Below, in pieces: positions 15,390 through 22,877 of a stretch of DNA of 23,083 nt (the stretch's first letter is position 1; each line of letters begins with the position of its first letter). Below the pieces are notes generated by a model, which saw nothing but the letters and a program-made list of their open reading frames with translations, was not told the origin of the DNA and searched no databases. The position numbers were made by a program, and so were the translations under genes. Source of the DNA: an uncultured Clostridia bacterium (lineage in GTDB: Bacteria > Bacillota > Clostridia > TANB77 > CAG-508); contig CAKPNI010000022.1 in the NCBI GenBank assembly GCA_934168355.1, positions 1-23,083 on the forward strand, given 5' to 3'.

Positions 15390-16379
15390 ATGAAATCTAA
15401 AGAAAAGAAAAAAATAAGCAAAATTGCTATAACTATTGCAATATTGGTACTTATATTAATTTTAATATATATGAAGTTTATCTCTAACGAAAAAACATAT
15501 GCAACGGTAGAAAAAGACGAAAAAATAAAAAATATAAATGTAAGTCAAGCTACTTTTGTGGATTTAGAAAGCATAATTGAAAAAAATACCCAAAATAAAA
15601 GTGGAAAAGAAGAAGTTTATGAAAAGCAAGAAGAATTAGAATATATAACAAAATATAGAAATAATGATGAACTATATCAAGGAACAACACAAGTTTCACA
15701 AGAAGGACGAAATGGAATTCAAACAATAACAATGAAAAAAATATATGATAGCAATGGAAATATTATAAAAGAAGAACAAGTTGGATGTGTTGTTACAAAA
15801 TCATCAATAAATAAAATAATAGACATAGGTACAAAAATTTATGTTGAACCAGAAAAAAACGAAGAAGAAAAAAAATCTAGCAATTTAGTAATATCAAAAG
15901 AAATAGAATTAAATAAACCATCAGGATTAACAAAAGAGCAATTTAAGCAAGTTTTAACAGATAGTAAAGATGTAAATAATATATTTAAAGATAATGCAGA
16001 ATATTTTTATTACATAGAAGAACAGTATAATATAAATGGTATATTTGTAGCATCAATAGGAATACACGAGAGTGCTTGGGGAACATCTAGATTAGCTAAA
16101 AATAAATACAATTTATTTGGGTATGGGGCATATGATTCTAATCCATATAATGGAGCATATACATTTTCTAGTTATTCAGAATCTATAGATTTGATTGCGA
16201 GGGTGCTAGTAAAATATTATTTAAATCCTAAGGGAACCAAGATTTATGATGGACAAGTTGCATCTGGTAAATATTATAGCGGAAACACAATATTTGATGT
16301 AAATAAAAAATATGCAACAGACAACAATTGGGGAAATTCTATTTTTAAATATATGCAGTATTTATATGCAAAAATATAA
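15390..16379 (+). CDS. Membrane-anchored G5-domain endo-beta-N-acetylglucosaminidase (GH73-type)
   Basis: A 329-residue peptidoglycan hydrolase expected on the outer face of the membrane, cutting glycan strands. ATG 15390 follows AGGTGG; the frame stays open upstream but that part overlaps the promoter. A Lys-rich start and one hydrophobic helix (about residues 11-30) form an N-terminal anchor. A G5 domain spans about residues 75-155 (YQGTTQVSQEGRNGIQTITM, then DSNGNIIKEE and IIDIGTKIYV). The glucosaminidase domain (about 195-329) has GIHESAWGTSRLAKNKYNLFG in parts: IGIHESAWGTS with likely catalytic Glu227, NKYNLFGYGAYD, and ATDNNWGNSIF at the end. G5 domains are thought to bind wall sugars. 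It likely works in wall remodelling. A separate promoter precedes the next gene. Confidence 0.9.
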   Translation: MKSKEKKKISKIAITIAILVLILILIYMKFISNEKTYATVEKDEKIKNINVSQATFVDLESIIEKNTQNKSGKEEVYEKQEELEYITKYRNNDELYQGTTQVSQEGRNGIQTITMKKIYDSNGNIIKEEQVGCVVTKSSINKIIDIGTKIYVEPEKNEEEKKSSNLVISKEIELNKPSGLTKEQFKQVLTDSKDVNNIFKDNAEYFYYIEEQYNINGIFVASIGIHESAWGTSRLAKNKYNLFGYGAYDSNPYNGAYTFSSYSESIDLIARVLVKYYLNPKGTKIYDGQVASGKYYSGNTIFDVNKKYATDNNWGNSIFKYMQYLYAKI

Positions 16380-16411
16380 TATAAAGTTTTTCGAATTTTT
16401 TCAAAAACTTC

Positions 16412-16440
16412 TTGCTATTTTTTTGATAGTATTGTATGAT
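16412..16440 (+). promoter_or_regulatory. Promoter of the 16491-21396 gene run
   Basis: TTGCTA (16412-16417), 17 bp, then TATGAT (16435-16440), about 50 bases before the start of the small membrane protein. No terminator is visible before 21401, so this promoter may reach as far as ireB-ruvX and the DUF1292 gene. Confidence 0.55.
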
Positions 16441-16490
16441 ATAGGAGTAGTAAAAATAGAAAATAATATAGTACTAGAGGGGGAAACTAA

Positions 16491-16907
16491 ATGAAAAAAA
16501 ATGTTACAAAAATTATAATTACAATAATAGTATTATTAGGTACTTTTTGCATTAATGAAGTATATGCAGCAAATAATACAGAAAAAGTTATAACAAATGA
16601 AACAGAAAGTACATTGGTTCAAATAAAAGAAAAAGAAATGAAATCGCTAGAAGATTACAAAGAAACCTATGGTTCAGATGCTTATGGTTTAACAGCTTAC
16701 ATATTGCATAAGTTGCAAGTATATAGTATACCATTTTGTTTCCTAGGAATAATGGTAGGAGCAATTTATAATTATGTGTTAGGAATAAGACATCTAGAAA
16801 TACAAGAAAAAGGACTTGCTTTAATGGTTTCGTTCGTAACTTTGGCTATAATATGTCAAGTATTACCACTTGTATTTACTATAGTTGTAAAATTCAGAAG
16901 GGAGTAA
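16491..16907 (+). CDS. Small exported protein with two C-terminal membrane spans, function unknown
   Basis: A 138-residue protein I cannot assign. Residues 1-26 form a clear signal peptide ending VYA with likely cleavage before AANN. A polar, Glu/Lys-rich middle (27-75) follows, then two hydrophobic helices (about 79-98 and 108-133) and a basic end (KFRRE). The ATG follows AGAGGGGG. The outline (signal peptide, then two close helices, small size) resembles VirB2/TrbC-type pilins or small membrane subunits of secretion systems, but no sequence motif proves this, and the long polar section before the helices is unlike a typical pilin. The stop is 7 bases before the next start, so it is almost certainly co-translated with the AT-hook ATPase. 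Confidence 0.75.
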   Translation: MKKNVTKIIITIIVLLGTFCINEVYAANNTEKVITNETESTLVQIKEKEMKSLEDYKETYGSDAYGLTAYILHKLQVYSIPFCFLGIMVGAIYNYVLGIRHLEIQEKGLALMVSFVTLAIICQVLPLVFTIVVKFRRE

Positions 16908-16914
16908 ATAACAA

Positions 16915-19176
16915 ATGAAAGTTTTATTTGCGGTAAATGATGAAAATATTTCAACATCTATTGTTAAGAAATATCAAAAACAATATAAAGAAATTATTTC
17001 GTATAAAAATGTTTATTATTTTAACGCTATTTTAAAAGAATTACAAAGGAATAAAAACTACGATAGAGTTGTAATAAGTGAAGATTTAGAAGAATTCACA
17101 AGTTCAAGTTTAGAACAAAAAGACAAATTTATTTTTGATAGATTAGACAATATCAGTGATGAAGCAGTTGCGACAGATGGCAATGACATACCAATTATTG
17201 TAATATGTTCAGAAAGAAGAACAAAATCAGAAGATATACTTGTCAAATTATTTGGAATTGGAATATATAATGCAATATTAGGGGAAGACAGAACAACTGA
17301 AGAAGTATGCAAATTAATAAATAAACCACGTTCAAAAAAAGAGGCAAAAATATATTATAAAATTGATTCTGAAAATGTCGCTTATGAAAAAGAAAACGAT
17401 AATGATGTTAGTGAGGTAGAAATTCAAAATATTTTAATACATTTTAAAAAATTAGGAAGTAATGAAAGCAAATATGCTGAAAGCTTTAGAAACATTGTTT
17501 CCCAATACAATAGACAACAACTAAAAGTAATAATAGCAGTACTACCTGACAATGTAAAAGAAGTTTTATCTGAAACATCTCCTGAATATCAAGAACTAGC
17601 ATATAAGGAAGAAAAAAATGTTGGAAAAAAGCCTACAACAAAAAATAAAAGTATAACAAAACCTAAAAAAGGAACAAGTGAAAAATTATTAGAAGTTGAT
17701 TCAAGCCCTATGTTATCAAGACCTGTTGTAGTACCTACAACAATGAAAGAAAATATGTATATGAAAATAGATAAAAAGAAGAATATTGATATTAATGACA
17801 TAGAGGAAGACGATGATTTAACAAATATAGATGACATAATAGAAGAAAAGCCTAAAAAAAGGGGAAGACCAAGAAAAAATCCGGTAGAAGAGCCTAAAAA
17901 AGATATAATAGAAGAAAAGCCTAAAAAAAGAGGAAGACCAAGAAAAAATCCAATTATTGAAGAAGAAAAAGATGAAGCGATAGATATGTTACCTGGATTT
18001 GATGAAAGTGACGAGCAGGAATCAAATGATAATGAATGGAATAGTAAAATAGAAGAAAAAACATCGCCACGTTTTAATGAAGAAAACACAAATATTTTAC
18101 CCGGTTTTGATGATGAATATGATAATGAAAGCGAAGATGAAGACGATTACTTTGATTATGATAATAAAAAAACAGAAGCTGTTCATGATATAAAATATGA
18201 CATCTCAAATCAACAAGAAATAAAAAAAGAAAGTTTTGACATAGATAGATATGATAATGTTTTTGATGATGGAAAATTTGAAAGTCTTTTAACTGGGGAT
18301 AAAAAAGTTGTCGCATTTGTAGGAACTAGTAAAAATGGAACATCATTTATTGTAAATAATGTTGCACAAATCTTATCTAGCATGGGAATAAATATAGCAA
18401 TATTAGATGCAACTCAAAATAAAAATGCATATTATATATACACAAAAAATGACGAAGAATTAAGAAAGACGGCAGTAAATTCTTTAGAAAACTTGATTTC
18501 AGGTGTAGCAAATGGTGTAAAGGTTAATAATAATTTAACTGTATATACAAATATTCCGAGCCAAAGTGAGGAAATAAGAAATTCGCACCCAATAATGGAA
18601 ACATTAGTAAAAAATCATTCACTTATATTAATTGATTGTGATTTCAATACACCTGTAGAATATTTTGAACATGTTCAGGAATTATATTTAATTCAATCCA
18701 TGGATGTTTTAACAATTCAACCTTTAACAGAATTTTTAAGGGAGTTAAAAACAAGAAATATTTTGGATGAAACTAAAATAAGAATAATACTTAATAAAAT
18801 TTTAAAAGTAAGAGGAGTTACTGGAAAAAATATTGTAGGTGGAATGTCTAATTATAATGACCCAGAAATGTCTTTTATGACAGAATTGTTTGATAGAAAT
18901 ACAGTAAAAGTTGTAGCTCAAATACCATTTGATGAAGATGTTTATGCAAAATATCTTGAGAGCTTAATAGAATGTGAAATAAAGCTAAATAGCTATCCAA
19001 AAGAATTTAGGACAAGATTGAATGCTTTAGCAGAATCAATTTATCCGTTATTACCAAACAGTAATAATATAAATAAAAAAAATAAAAAAGATACGAAAAA
19101 AGGATATAATCAGTATTCAAATTCGTTCTCATTAGACATGAATAATACATTAAATAACATGAGAAATAGATATTAA
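16915..19176 (+). CDS. CpaE/MinD-like ATPase-fold protein with two AT-hooks, degenerate P-loop
   Basis: A 753-residue protein of unknown function. Residues 1-140 look like a receiver-type alpha/beta domain (MKVLFAVNDE, VVISEDLEEF, IPIIVICSERR), as in CpaE/TadZ proteins. A helical part (about 165-215) leads into a long disordered linker (about 225-455) with two DNA-binding AT-hooks, KKRGRPRKNP at 314-323 and 337-346, then acidic stretches with two LPGFD peptides (359-363, 395-399). The C-terminal domain (about 463-725) is MinD/ParA-like: AFVGTSKNGTSFIVNNVAQ in the P-loop place (470-478) and LILIDCDF (570-577). The P-loop lacks the canonical GK[TS] lysine (GTS instead) and the signature KGG, so nucleotide use is doubtful. 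GGGAG precedes the start. It may link a membrane or surface assembly to DNA or to gene control; that is inference. Confidence 0.75.
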   Translation: MKVLFAVNDENISTSIVKKYQKQYKEIISYKNVYYFNAILKELQRNKNYDRVVISEDLEEFTSSSLEQKDKFIFDRLDNISDEAVATDGNDIPIIVICSERRTKSEDILVKLFGIGIYNAILGEDRTTEEVCKLINKPRSKKEAKIYYKIDSENVAYEKENDNDVSEVEIQNILIHFKKLGSNESKYAESFRNIVSQYNRQQLKVIIAVLPDNVKEVLSETSPEYQELAYKEEKNVGKKPTTKNKSITKPKKGTSEKLLEVDSSPMLSRPVVVPTTMKENMYMKIDKKKNIDINDIEEDDDLTNIDDIIEEKPKKRGRPRKNPVEEPKKDIIEEKPKKRGRPRKNPIIEEEKDEAIDMLPGFDESDEQESNDNEWNSKIEEKTSPRFNEENTNILPGFDDEYDNESEDEDDYFDYDNKKTEAVHDIKYDISNQQEIKKESFDIDRYDNVFDDGKFESLLTGDKKVVAFVGTSKNGTSFIVNNVAQILSSMGINIAILDATQNKNAYYIYTKNDEELRKTAVNSLENLISGVANGVKVNNNLTVYTNIPSQSEEIRNSHPIMETLVKNHSLILIDCDFNTPVEYFEHVQELYLIQSMDVLTIQPLTEFLRELKTRNILDETKIRIILNKILKVRGVTGKNIVGGMSNYNDPEMSFMTELFDRNTVKVVAQIPFDEDVYAKYLESLIECEIKLNSYPKEFRTRLNALAESIYPLLPNSNNINKKNKKDTKKGYNQYSNSFSLDMNNTLNNMRNRY
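17836..17951 (+). repeat. Tandem duplication encoding the two AT-hooks
   Basis: Bases 17836-17882 and 17905-17951 are almost identical (one mismatch seen, G versus A in the GGGG/GAGG of the hook), with a period of 69 bases or 23 codons. Each copy encodes IIEEKPKKRGRPRKNP. The near identity at DNA level, not just protein level, suggests a recent duplication inside the gene. Confidence 0.9.
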
Positions 19177-19203
19177 TAGTAATTGAAAATGGAGGAATAA
19201 ACC

Positions 19204-20340
19204 TTGTTAGTAATAGTGGTTATGGTATTAGTTTTTACAGTACTTGCGTTAGGAATTTACAATCTATCTTTATACAAGAAAATACAATTATTTCAAACTC
19301 AAAATAAAAGATTTACTAATTTAAATATTTTACAAGATTTTATGAGTATAACAGGTAGTGATTTGAGCGTAGATAAAAAGATACAATCAATAAATGATAT
19401 TATTATAGAAAAATATCAAATAAAATATTCAACAATAGTTGTATATGATGGAACAGATTATATGGTAAAAGCTTCAAATGTAAGTAGCAACCATTGGAAT
19501 ACATTAAGTAGACTTCATGAAGTAGATATATTTAGGGATAGCATAACAAGTGCTAGCCCAAAATATATAACAATAAATAATGATGGAGAAAAGCTACCAT
19601 ATCAAGAAAAAGAATTTGATAGAGCAAAATCAGCAATATTTTTTCCACTTTATATAGAAAATGTATATATAGGATATTGGATAATAGAAAGTGGAGTACC
19701 ACATGACTTTGATAATATAGATACTACTATATTCGAGACAGTGAAGGAAAATATTGTTTCTGTCTTGAAGGCTGTTGATTACCAGAAGATATTGGAAAAC
19801 ATTGTTAGAACAGACCTTTTCACAGGTCTAAATTCTGCAGAATACCTATATGGAGAAGGAAAGAAAATAATAGATCAATATACAACATCTGCAATATGTA
19901 TGTTTAGAATTTCTAATATCGAGGATATAAATCGAATTTCTAGAGAACTTGGAAATAAGGTTATAACAGAAGTAAGTAGAAAAGTACAAGCTAATATTGC
20001 TGAAAAATACATATTTGTAAGATATATGGGACCAAAATTTGTAATAGTATTTTCAGGCGTTGAAGTAGATAGCCTAACAGATTTTATAAATGAAATAAAA
20101 GAAACAACAGAAGAATTAAAAATTTCCTTAAATAATAATTTCCAAGTGGAAGACTTAGATACAGATAATAAAAAGAAGAAAAACAAAAAGAAAAAGCGTG
20201 AAGATATCATAGTTAGTCCATCTTTAAATTTTGTAGTTGCAACATACTACAAAGGTACGGGAATAGAAGAAGTTTTGAAAAAATTGGAAAAGCATTTAGA
20301 TGAAGCTTCTAAAGAAGAAAGTCAAATTAATAATATATAA
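19204..20340 (+). CDS. Membrane-anchored GAF plus degenerate GGDEF-domain protein
   Basis: A 378-residue signalling protein. The start is TTG 19204, placed 8 bases after GGAGG (19191-19195); no suitable ATG is near. One hydrophobic helix (1-20) is followed by a coiled linker, a GAF domain (about 45-190; STIVVYDGTDYMVKAS, FFPLYIENVYIGYWII), and a diguanylate-cyclase-like domain (about 200-370) starting RTDLFTGLNSAEYL, the usual D-x-LTGL-x-N entry. The GGDEF active-site motif reads MGPKFV at 275-280, so the metal- and GTP-binding residues are lost and cyclic-di-GMP synthesis is not expected. An insertion rich in Lys (KKKKNKKKKRE, about 323-333) interrupts the domain. It may bind a nucleotide or act as a scaffold. 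Co-transcription with the AT-hook protein (27-base gap) suggests a shared role. Confidence 0.8.
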   Translation: MLVIVVMVLVFTVLALGIYNLSLYKKIQLFQTQNKRFTNLNILQDFMSITGSDLSVDKKIQSINDIIIEKYQIKYSTIVVYDGTDYMVKASNVSSNHWNTLSRLHEVDIFRDSITSASPKYITINNDGEKLPYQEKEFDRAKSAIFFPLYIENVYIGYWIIESGVPHDFDNIDTTIFETVKENIVSVLKAVDYQKILENIVRTDLFTGLNSAEYLYGEGKKIIDQYTTSAICMFRISNIEDINRISRELGNKVITEVSRKVQANIAEKYIFVRYMGPKFVIVFSGVEVDSLTDFINEIKETTEELKISLNNNFQVEDLDTDNKKKKNKKKKREDIIVSPSLNFVVATYYKGTGIEEVLKKLEKHLDEASKEESQINNI

Positions 20341-20353
20341 GGAGGAATGTACT

Positions 20354-20608
20354 ATGGATTTTGATAAAACAATGTTTTTCAAAGTTGAGAAAAACAAAGA
20401 TATTGATACAAAACAAGTTTTAAAAGAAGTATATGAGGCATTAGTTGAAAAAGGGTATAACCCTATAAATCAAATGGTTGGATATATATTGTCAGGTGAT
20501 CCAACTTACATTACAAGTCATAATGATGCACGTAATAAAATAAGAAGCATTGAAAGAGATGAACTTTTAGAAAAACTTGTAAAAAGTTATATAGGAATTG
20601 ATAAATAA
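20354..20608 (+). CDS. ireB: IreB-family regulatory phosphoprotein (DUF965)
   Basis: An 84-residue protein. In Enterococcus faecalis IreB is a substrate of the Ser/Thr kinase IreK and a negative regulator of cephalosporin resistance. ATG 20354 follows AAGGAGG (20339-20345) and gives MDFDKTMFFKVE; the longer open frame upstream overlaps the previous gene. The body KEVYEALVEKGYNPINQMVGYILSGDPTYITSHNDARNKI in parts (GYNPINQMVGYILSGDPTYI, then SHNDARNKIR) is highly characteristic. Thr6 in the N-terminal segment is in the region where IreB is phosphorylated. The stop overlaps the ruvX start by one base. The ireB-ruvX pair is standard in Firmicutes; alaS, the common upstream neighbour, is replaced here by the GAF/GGDEF gene. 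Confidence 0.93.
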   Translation: MDFDKTMFFKVEKNKDIDTKQVLKEVYEALVEKGYNPINQMVGYILSGDPTYITSHNDARNKIRSIERDELLEKLVKSYIGIDK

Positions 20609-21030
20609 TGAGAATTTTAAGCATAGACTATGGAGATAGTAGAACAGGTTTTGCTATAACTGATGAGTTAGGAATTACAGCTCAAGGACTAGAAACATTA
20701 TATTCACAAGGAAGCGATAAAATGATTTTGAAAAAAATAGACAGTTTCCTTGAGGAATATGATATAAGTACAATTGTTGTAGGGATGCCGTATAATATGG
20801 ATGGTACAAAATCTGCAAGAGTTGAAAAAACTGAAAAGCTAATTCACAAATTAAAATGCAAATATAATAAAATAAAAATAGACTATATTGATGAAAGACT
20901 TACAACAGTGGCAGCACATAAAACAATGAATTTTTTGAATATAAATAAGCATAAAAAAAGAAATATAGTAGATACTATATCTGCAGTGTATATTTTGGAA
21001 ACATATTTAGAAAAGCAAAAAAATTCATAG
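20608..21030 (+). CDS. ruvX: Putative Holliday junction resolvase / pre-16S rRNA nuclease YqgF
   Basis: A 140-residue RNase H-fold nuclease. In E. coli YqgF finishes the 5' end of 16S rRNA; a Holliday junction role was also proposed. Visible motifs: MRILSIDYGDSRTGFAITD with Asp7, VVGMPYNMDGT, YIDERLTT and DTISAVYILETYL with the closing acidic residue. Length is normal. The ATG is formed with the ireB stop (TAATG), so translation is coupled. The DUF1292 gene follows after 54 bases. Confidence 0.95.
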   Translation: MRILSIDYGDSRTGFAITDELGITAQGLETLYSQGSDKMILKKIDSFLEEYDISTIVVGMPYNMDGTKSARVEKTEKLIHKLKCKYNKIKIDYIDERLTTVAAHKTMNFLNINKHKKRNIVDTISAVYILETYLEKQKNS

Positions 21031-21084
21031 ATGTAATAGTTTTTAAAATTAAAAAATAATTAAAAATATTGAAAGGAGAAATTT

Positions 21085-21396
21085 ATGGAAAAAAATTTTG
21101 AAGGGGAAGAACTAGATAACATTATAACTTTAAATGATGAAGATGGAAATGAGGTAAAATTCGAATTTTTAGATTTAATAGAACTTGATGATGAACAATA
21201 TGTTGTATTACTACCAGTACTTGAAGAAGGAGAGGAAGATGATGGAGAAGTAGTAATATTAAAACTTGAAGATACAGACGAAGACAGTGATCAAGAATCC
21301 TATGTTAGTGTTGAAAGTGAAGAAACATTAATGAAGGTATTTAATATTTTCAAAGATAAATTCAAAGATGAATTCGATTTCGTTGATAATGATTAA
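21085..21396 (+). CDS. DUF1292-family acidic protein (YrzB-like)
   Basis: A 103-residue, strongly acidic cytoplasmic protein of unknown function. The core NIITLNDEDGNEVKFEFLDLIELDDEQYVVLLPV is, in parts, the standard DUF1292 pattern (NDEDGNEVKFEFLD, then YVVLLP), followed by EEGEEDDGEVVILKLED and a closing helix (ETLMKVFNIFKDKFKDEFD). AAAGGAG sets ATG 21085. DUF1292 genes commonly follow ireB-ruvX in Firmicutes, and that order is kept here. A hairpin terminator comes right after the stop, ending the long run that began at 16412. Confidence 0.9.
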   Translation: MEKNFEGEELDNIITLNDEDGNEVKFEFLDLIELDDEQYVVLLPVLEEGEEDDGEVVILKLEDTDEDSDQESYVSVESEETLMKVFNIFKDKFKDEFDFVDND

Positions 21397-21400
21397 AAAT

Positions 21401-21438
21401 AAAAAGGCTAGGCGATATTGAACACGTCTAGTCTTTTT
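21401..21438 (+). terminator. Rho-independent terminator after the DUF1292 gene
   Basis: A 14-bp stem (21401-21414 with 21425-21438, two G-U pairs) encloses a 10-base loop. The right arm ends in five T. Confidence 0.9.
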
Positions 21439-21475
21439 AACAAATGATATTGATATAAAGAAAGGAAAAATAAAA

Positions 21476-21958
21476 ATGAAAAATTTTTCGTCATGGTTAC
21501 TTGTTATGTTTATGGGCATTTTTTGGCTTTTTAGAGTGGCAGTTGCATTTCAAGCACAGTATCAAAAAGATTTTGGTGGATTTATTGCATTTAACTCTAC
21601 AATAGAGGTAATTTTGCTGTTTTTAACAATTTTGTGTATAATATTAGTTTTAAGAAGAAATTTTTTAGGAGGCATTATATATTTACTTTCATATTGTTTT
21701 TATTTTGGTGGATACATATTAAATAATGCTATGCCAGTATTATTAGAAGGCGAGACCATGAATACAAGTGTTATGCAAAATACATTTGTATCAGCTATTG
21801 GAATAATTATAGCTTTTTGTGTATTTTTTGATTTATTAGTTAATAGAATTAGAAAGAGAGACCCTAAAGATAAGAAAACAGATTGGTTCTTTAATAATGA
21901 ACAATATGATAGAAAATATGATGAAAGAGCTGATAAAAATCAATACAGAAATTATTAA
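21476..21958 (+). CDS. Four-span membrane protein of unknown function
   Basis: A 160-residue protein with hydrophobic segments near residues 6-25, 42-60, 64-84 and 102-122, and a charged C-terminal tail on the inside (TDWFFNNEQYDRKYDERADKNQYRNY in parts: DWFFNNEQYDRK, DERADKNQY). The tail looks conserved: similar DWF-x-x-NE-x-YDRK-x-DERADKN endings occur, as I recall, in small clostridial membrane proteins without a known role. AAAGGAAA precedes ATG 21476. There is too little space between the upstream terminator and the start for a clear full promoter. It lies alone before the tRNA gene. Confidence 0.75.
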   Translation: MKNFSSWLLVMFMGIFWLFRVAVAFQAQYQKDFGGFIAFNSTIEVILLFLTILCIILVLRRNFLGGIIYLLSYCFYFGGYILNNAMPVLLEGETMNTSVMQNTFVSAIGIIIAFCVFFDLLVNRIRKRDPKDKKTDWFFNNEQYDRKYDERADKNQYRNY

Positions 21959-22041
21959 TTTTAAATATTTTAATAAAAAGGTAATATTGTTAAAAATTTC
22001 ATGTAGATTGTAAAAAAATTCATAAAAAAATATAAAATCTA

Positions 22042-22071
22042 TTGACAAAAATATAAAAAATGTATTATAAT
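22042..22071 (+). promoter_or_regulatory. Promoter of tRNA-Leu
   Basis: TTGACA (22042-22047) and TATAAT (22066-22071), both perfect, with an 18-bp spacer, 20 bases before the tRNA 5' end. Confidence 0.85.
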
Positions 22072-22091
22072 AGCTTTTGTCGATAGGTCAT

Positions 22092-22175
22092 GCGGATGTG
22101 GCGGAATTGGCAGACGCGCTGGTCTTAGGAACCAGTGTCAACGACGTGGGGGTTCAAGTCCCTTCATCCGCACCA
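22092..22175 (+). tRNA. tRNA-Leu (anticodon UAG), CCA encoded
   Basis: The acceptor stem GCGGATG (22092-22098) pairs with CATCCGC (22165-22171); a discriminator A and encoded CCA (22173-22175) follow. The anticodon stem CTGGT/ACCAG holds the loop CTTAGGA with anticodon TAG at 22126-22128. The long variable arm (GTGTCAACGACGTGGG region) marks a class II tRNA, as expected for Leu. The T arm has GTTCAAGTC. It reads CUN codons. Confidence 0.97.
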
Positions 22176-22207
22176 ATGACGTATCTGTTCGAGATAATAG
22201 AATAGAG

Positions 22208-22245
22208 AAAAATCAATCAGAAAATACAATCTGGTTGATTTTTTT
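22208..22245 (+). terminator. Rho-independent terminator of tRNA-Leu
   Basis: A 14-bp stem (22208-22221 with 22230-22243, one G-U pair) around an 8-base loop, ending in seven T. Confidence 0.9.
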
Positions 22246-22355
22246 ATATGAGTTAAATTTTTCGTGGCAAAATTAAATAAAAAAACTTGCTAACAAAAAT
22301 CAATAGTTTTTTATAATTTTTTTTAAATTATTTTGATAAGAATTTTAAGCATGAC

Positions 22356-22383
22356 AAAGAGACCTATTTTATAGGTCTTTTTA
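22356..22383. terminator. Hairpin between tRNA-Leu and the IS110 remnant
   Basis: AGACCTAT (22360-22367) and ATAGGTCT (22371-22378) are perfect complements with a 3-base loop, followed on the plus strand by more T. On the minus strand it lies just downstream of the transposase stop but lacks a strong T run there. It may be a terminator or a leftover of the element's end. The stretch 22250-22355 holds no gene that I can see. Confidence 0.5.
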
Positions 22384-22400
22384 AAATTATGTTAACATTC

Positions 22401-22877
22401 TTACCAAATATTTAATTCTCTATATTTTTTCTTTACTTTTCCATAATACATTCTTATAAATTTATTTAAACCAGCTATTTTTGCTACTTTTTTTAATTTT
22501 CCTTCATTTTCTTTTTTTATTATATATGCCTTTAATTCATTATCTTCTTTACAACTACCTTTTATTGATTTCATAATTTCATATCCAGTTTTTCGTAAAT
22601 ATTTATTTCCCCTCTTTGATATATGTCTATTTGTGGCTTCAAATTGTACCGATTGATATGGTGGAGCATCTAAACCTGCATATGCTATAATACTGCCAGC
22701 ATTTTTAAATCTTCTTATATCTCCAATTTCAGCTATTACTCTTGATGTTAATTTCTTTCCACATCCAGGTATTTCATTTATTACATCATATTCTGGTAAT
22801 TCTCTTGCAAGTTTGTCCATTTCTGTTATCCTTGATTTCAAGACTTTTAACGAATTAATTTGTAGAAAAAATGTCAA
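22401..22877 (-). pseudogene. IS110-family transposase, C-terminal fragment
   Basis: The 158-residue frame matches only the C-terminal Transposase_20 half of IS110-family enzymes: EIPGCGKKLTSRVIAEIGD, then FKNAGSIIAYAGLDAPPYQS and ISKRGNKYLRK, where the Ser of the last motif is the likely catalytic serine. Full-length IS110 transposases have over 300 residues with an N-terminal DEDD RuvC-like domain; that domain is missing and the frame meets a stop at 22896-22898. The apparent TTG start at 22877 is an accident of the break, with no ribosome binding site. The DNA beyond 22895 shows no trace of the missing half. The fragment should be inactive. It lies 225 bases from the tRNA-Leu gene, facing it. 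Confidence 0.88.

Noticed and set aside
16384..16424. Possible terminator after the glucosaminidase gene
   Set aside because: The 8-bp stem (16384-16391 with 16403-16410) is almost all A-T and the T run is separated from it by CTTGCTA, which fits the -35 region of the next promoter better.
16312..16494. Plus-strand open frame of 60 codons overlapping the glucosaminidase end
   Set aside because: It overlaps the end of a well-supported gene in another frame, then crosses the next promoter; no ribosome binding site.
17589..18089. Minus-strand open frame of 166 codons, Ser/Phe-rich and hydrophobic
   Set aside because: It is antisense to the repetitive AT-hook/acidic linker of the 753-residue protein; its repeats only mirror those of the sense strand, and it has no ribosome binding site.
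20300..20353. Longer N-terminus for IreB
   Set aside because: It overlaps the end of the GAF/GGDEF gene and lies before the AAGGAGG; IreB proteins begin near the D-x-T-x-x-F segment found at ATG 20354.
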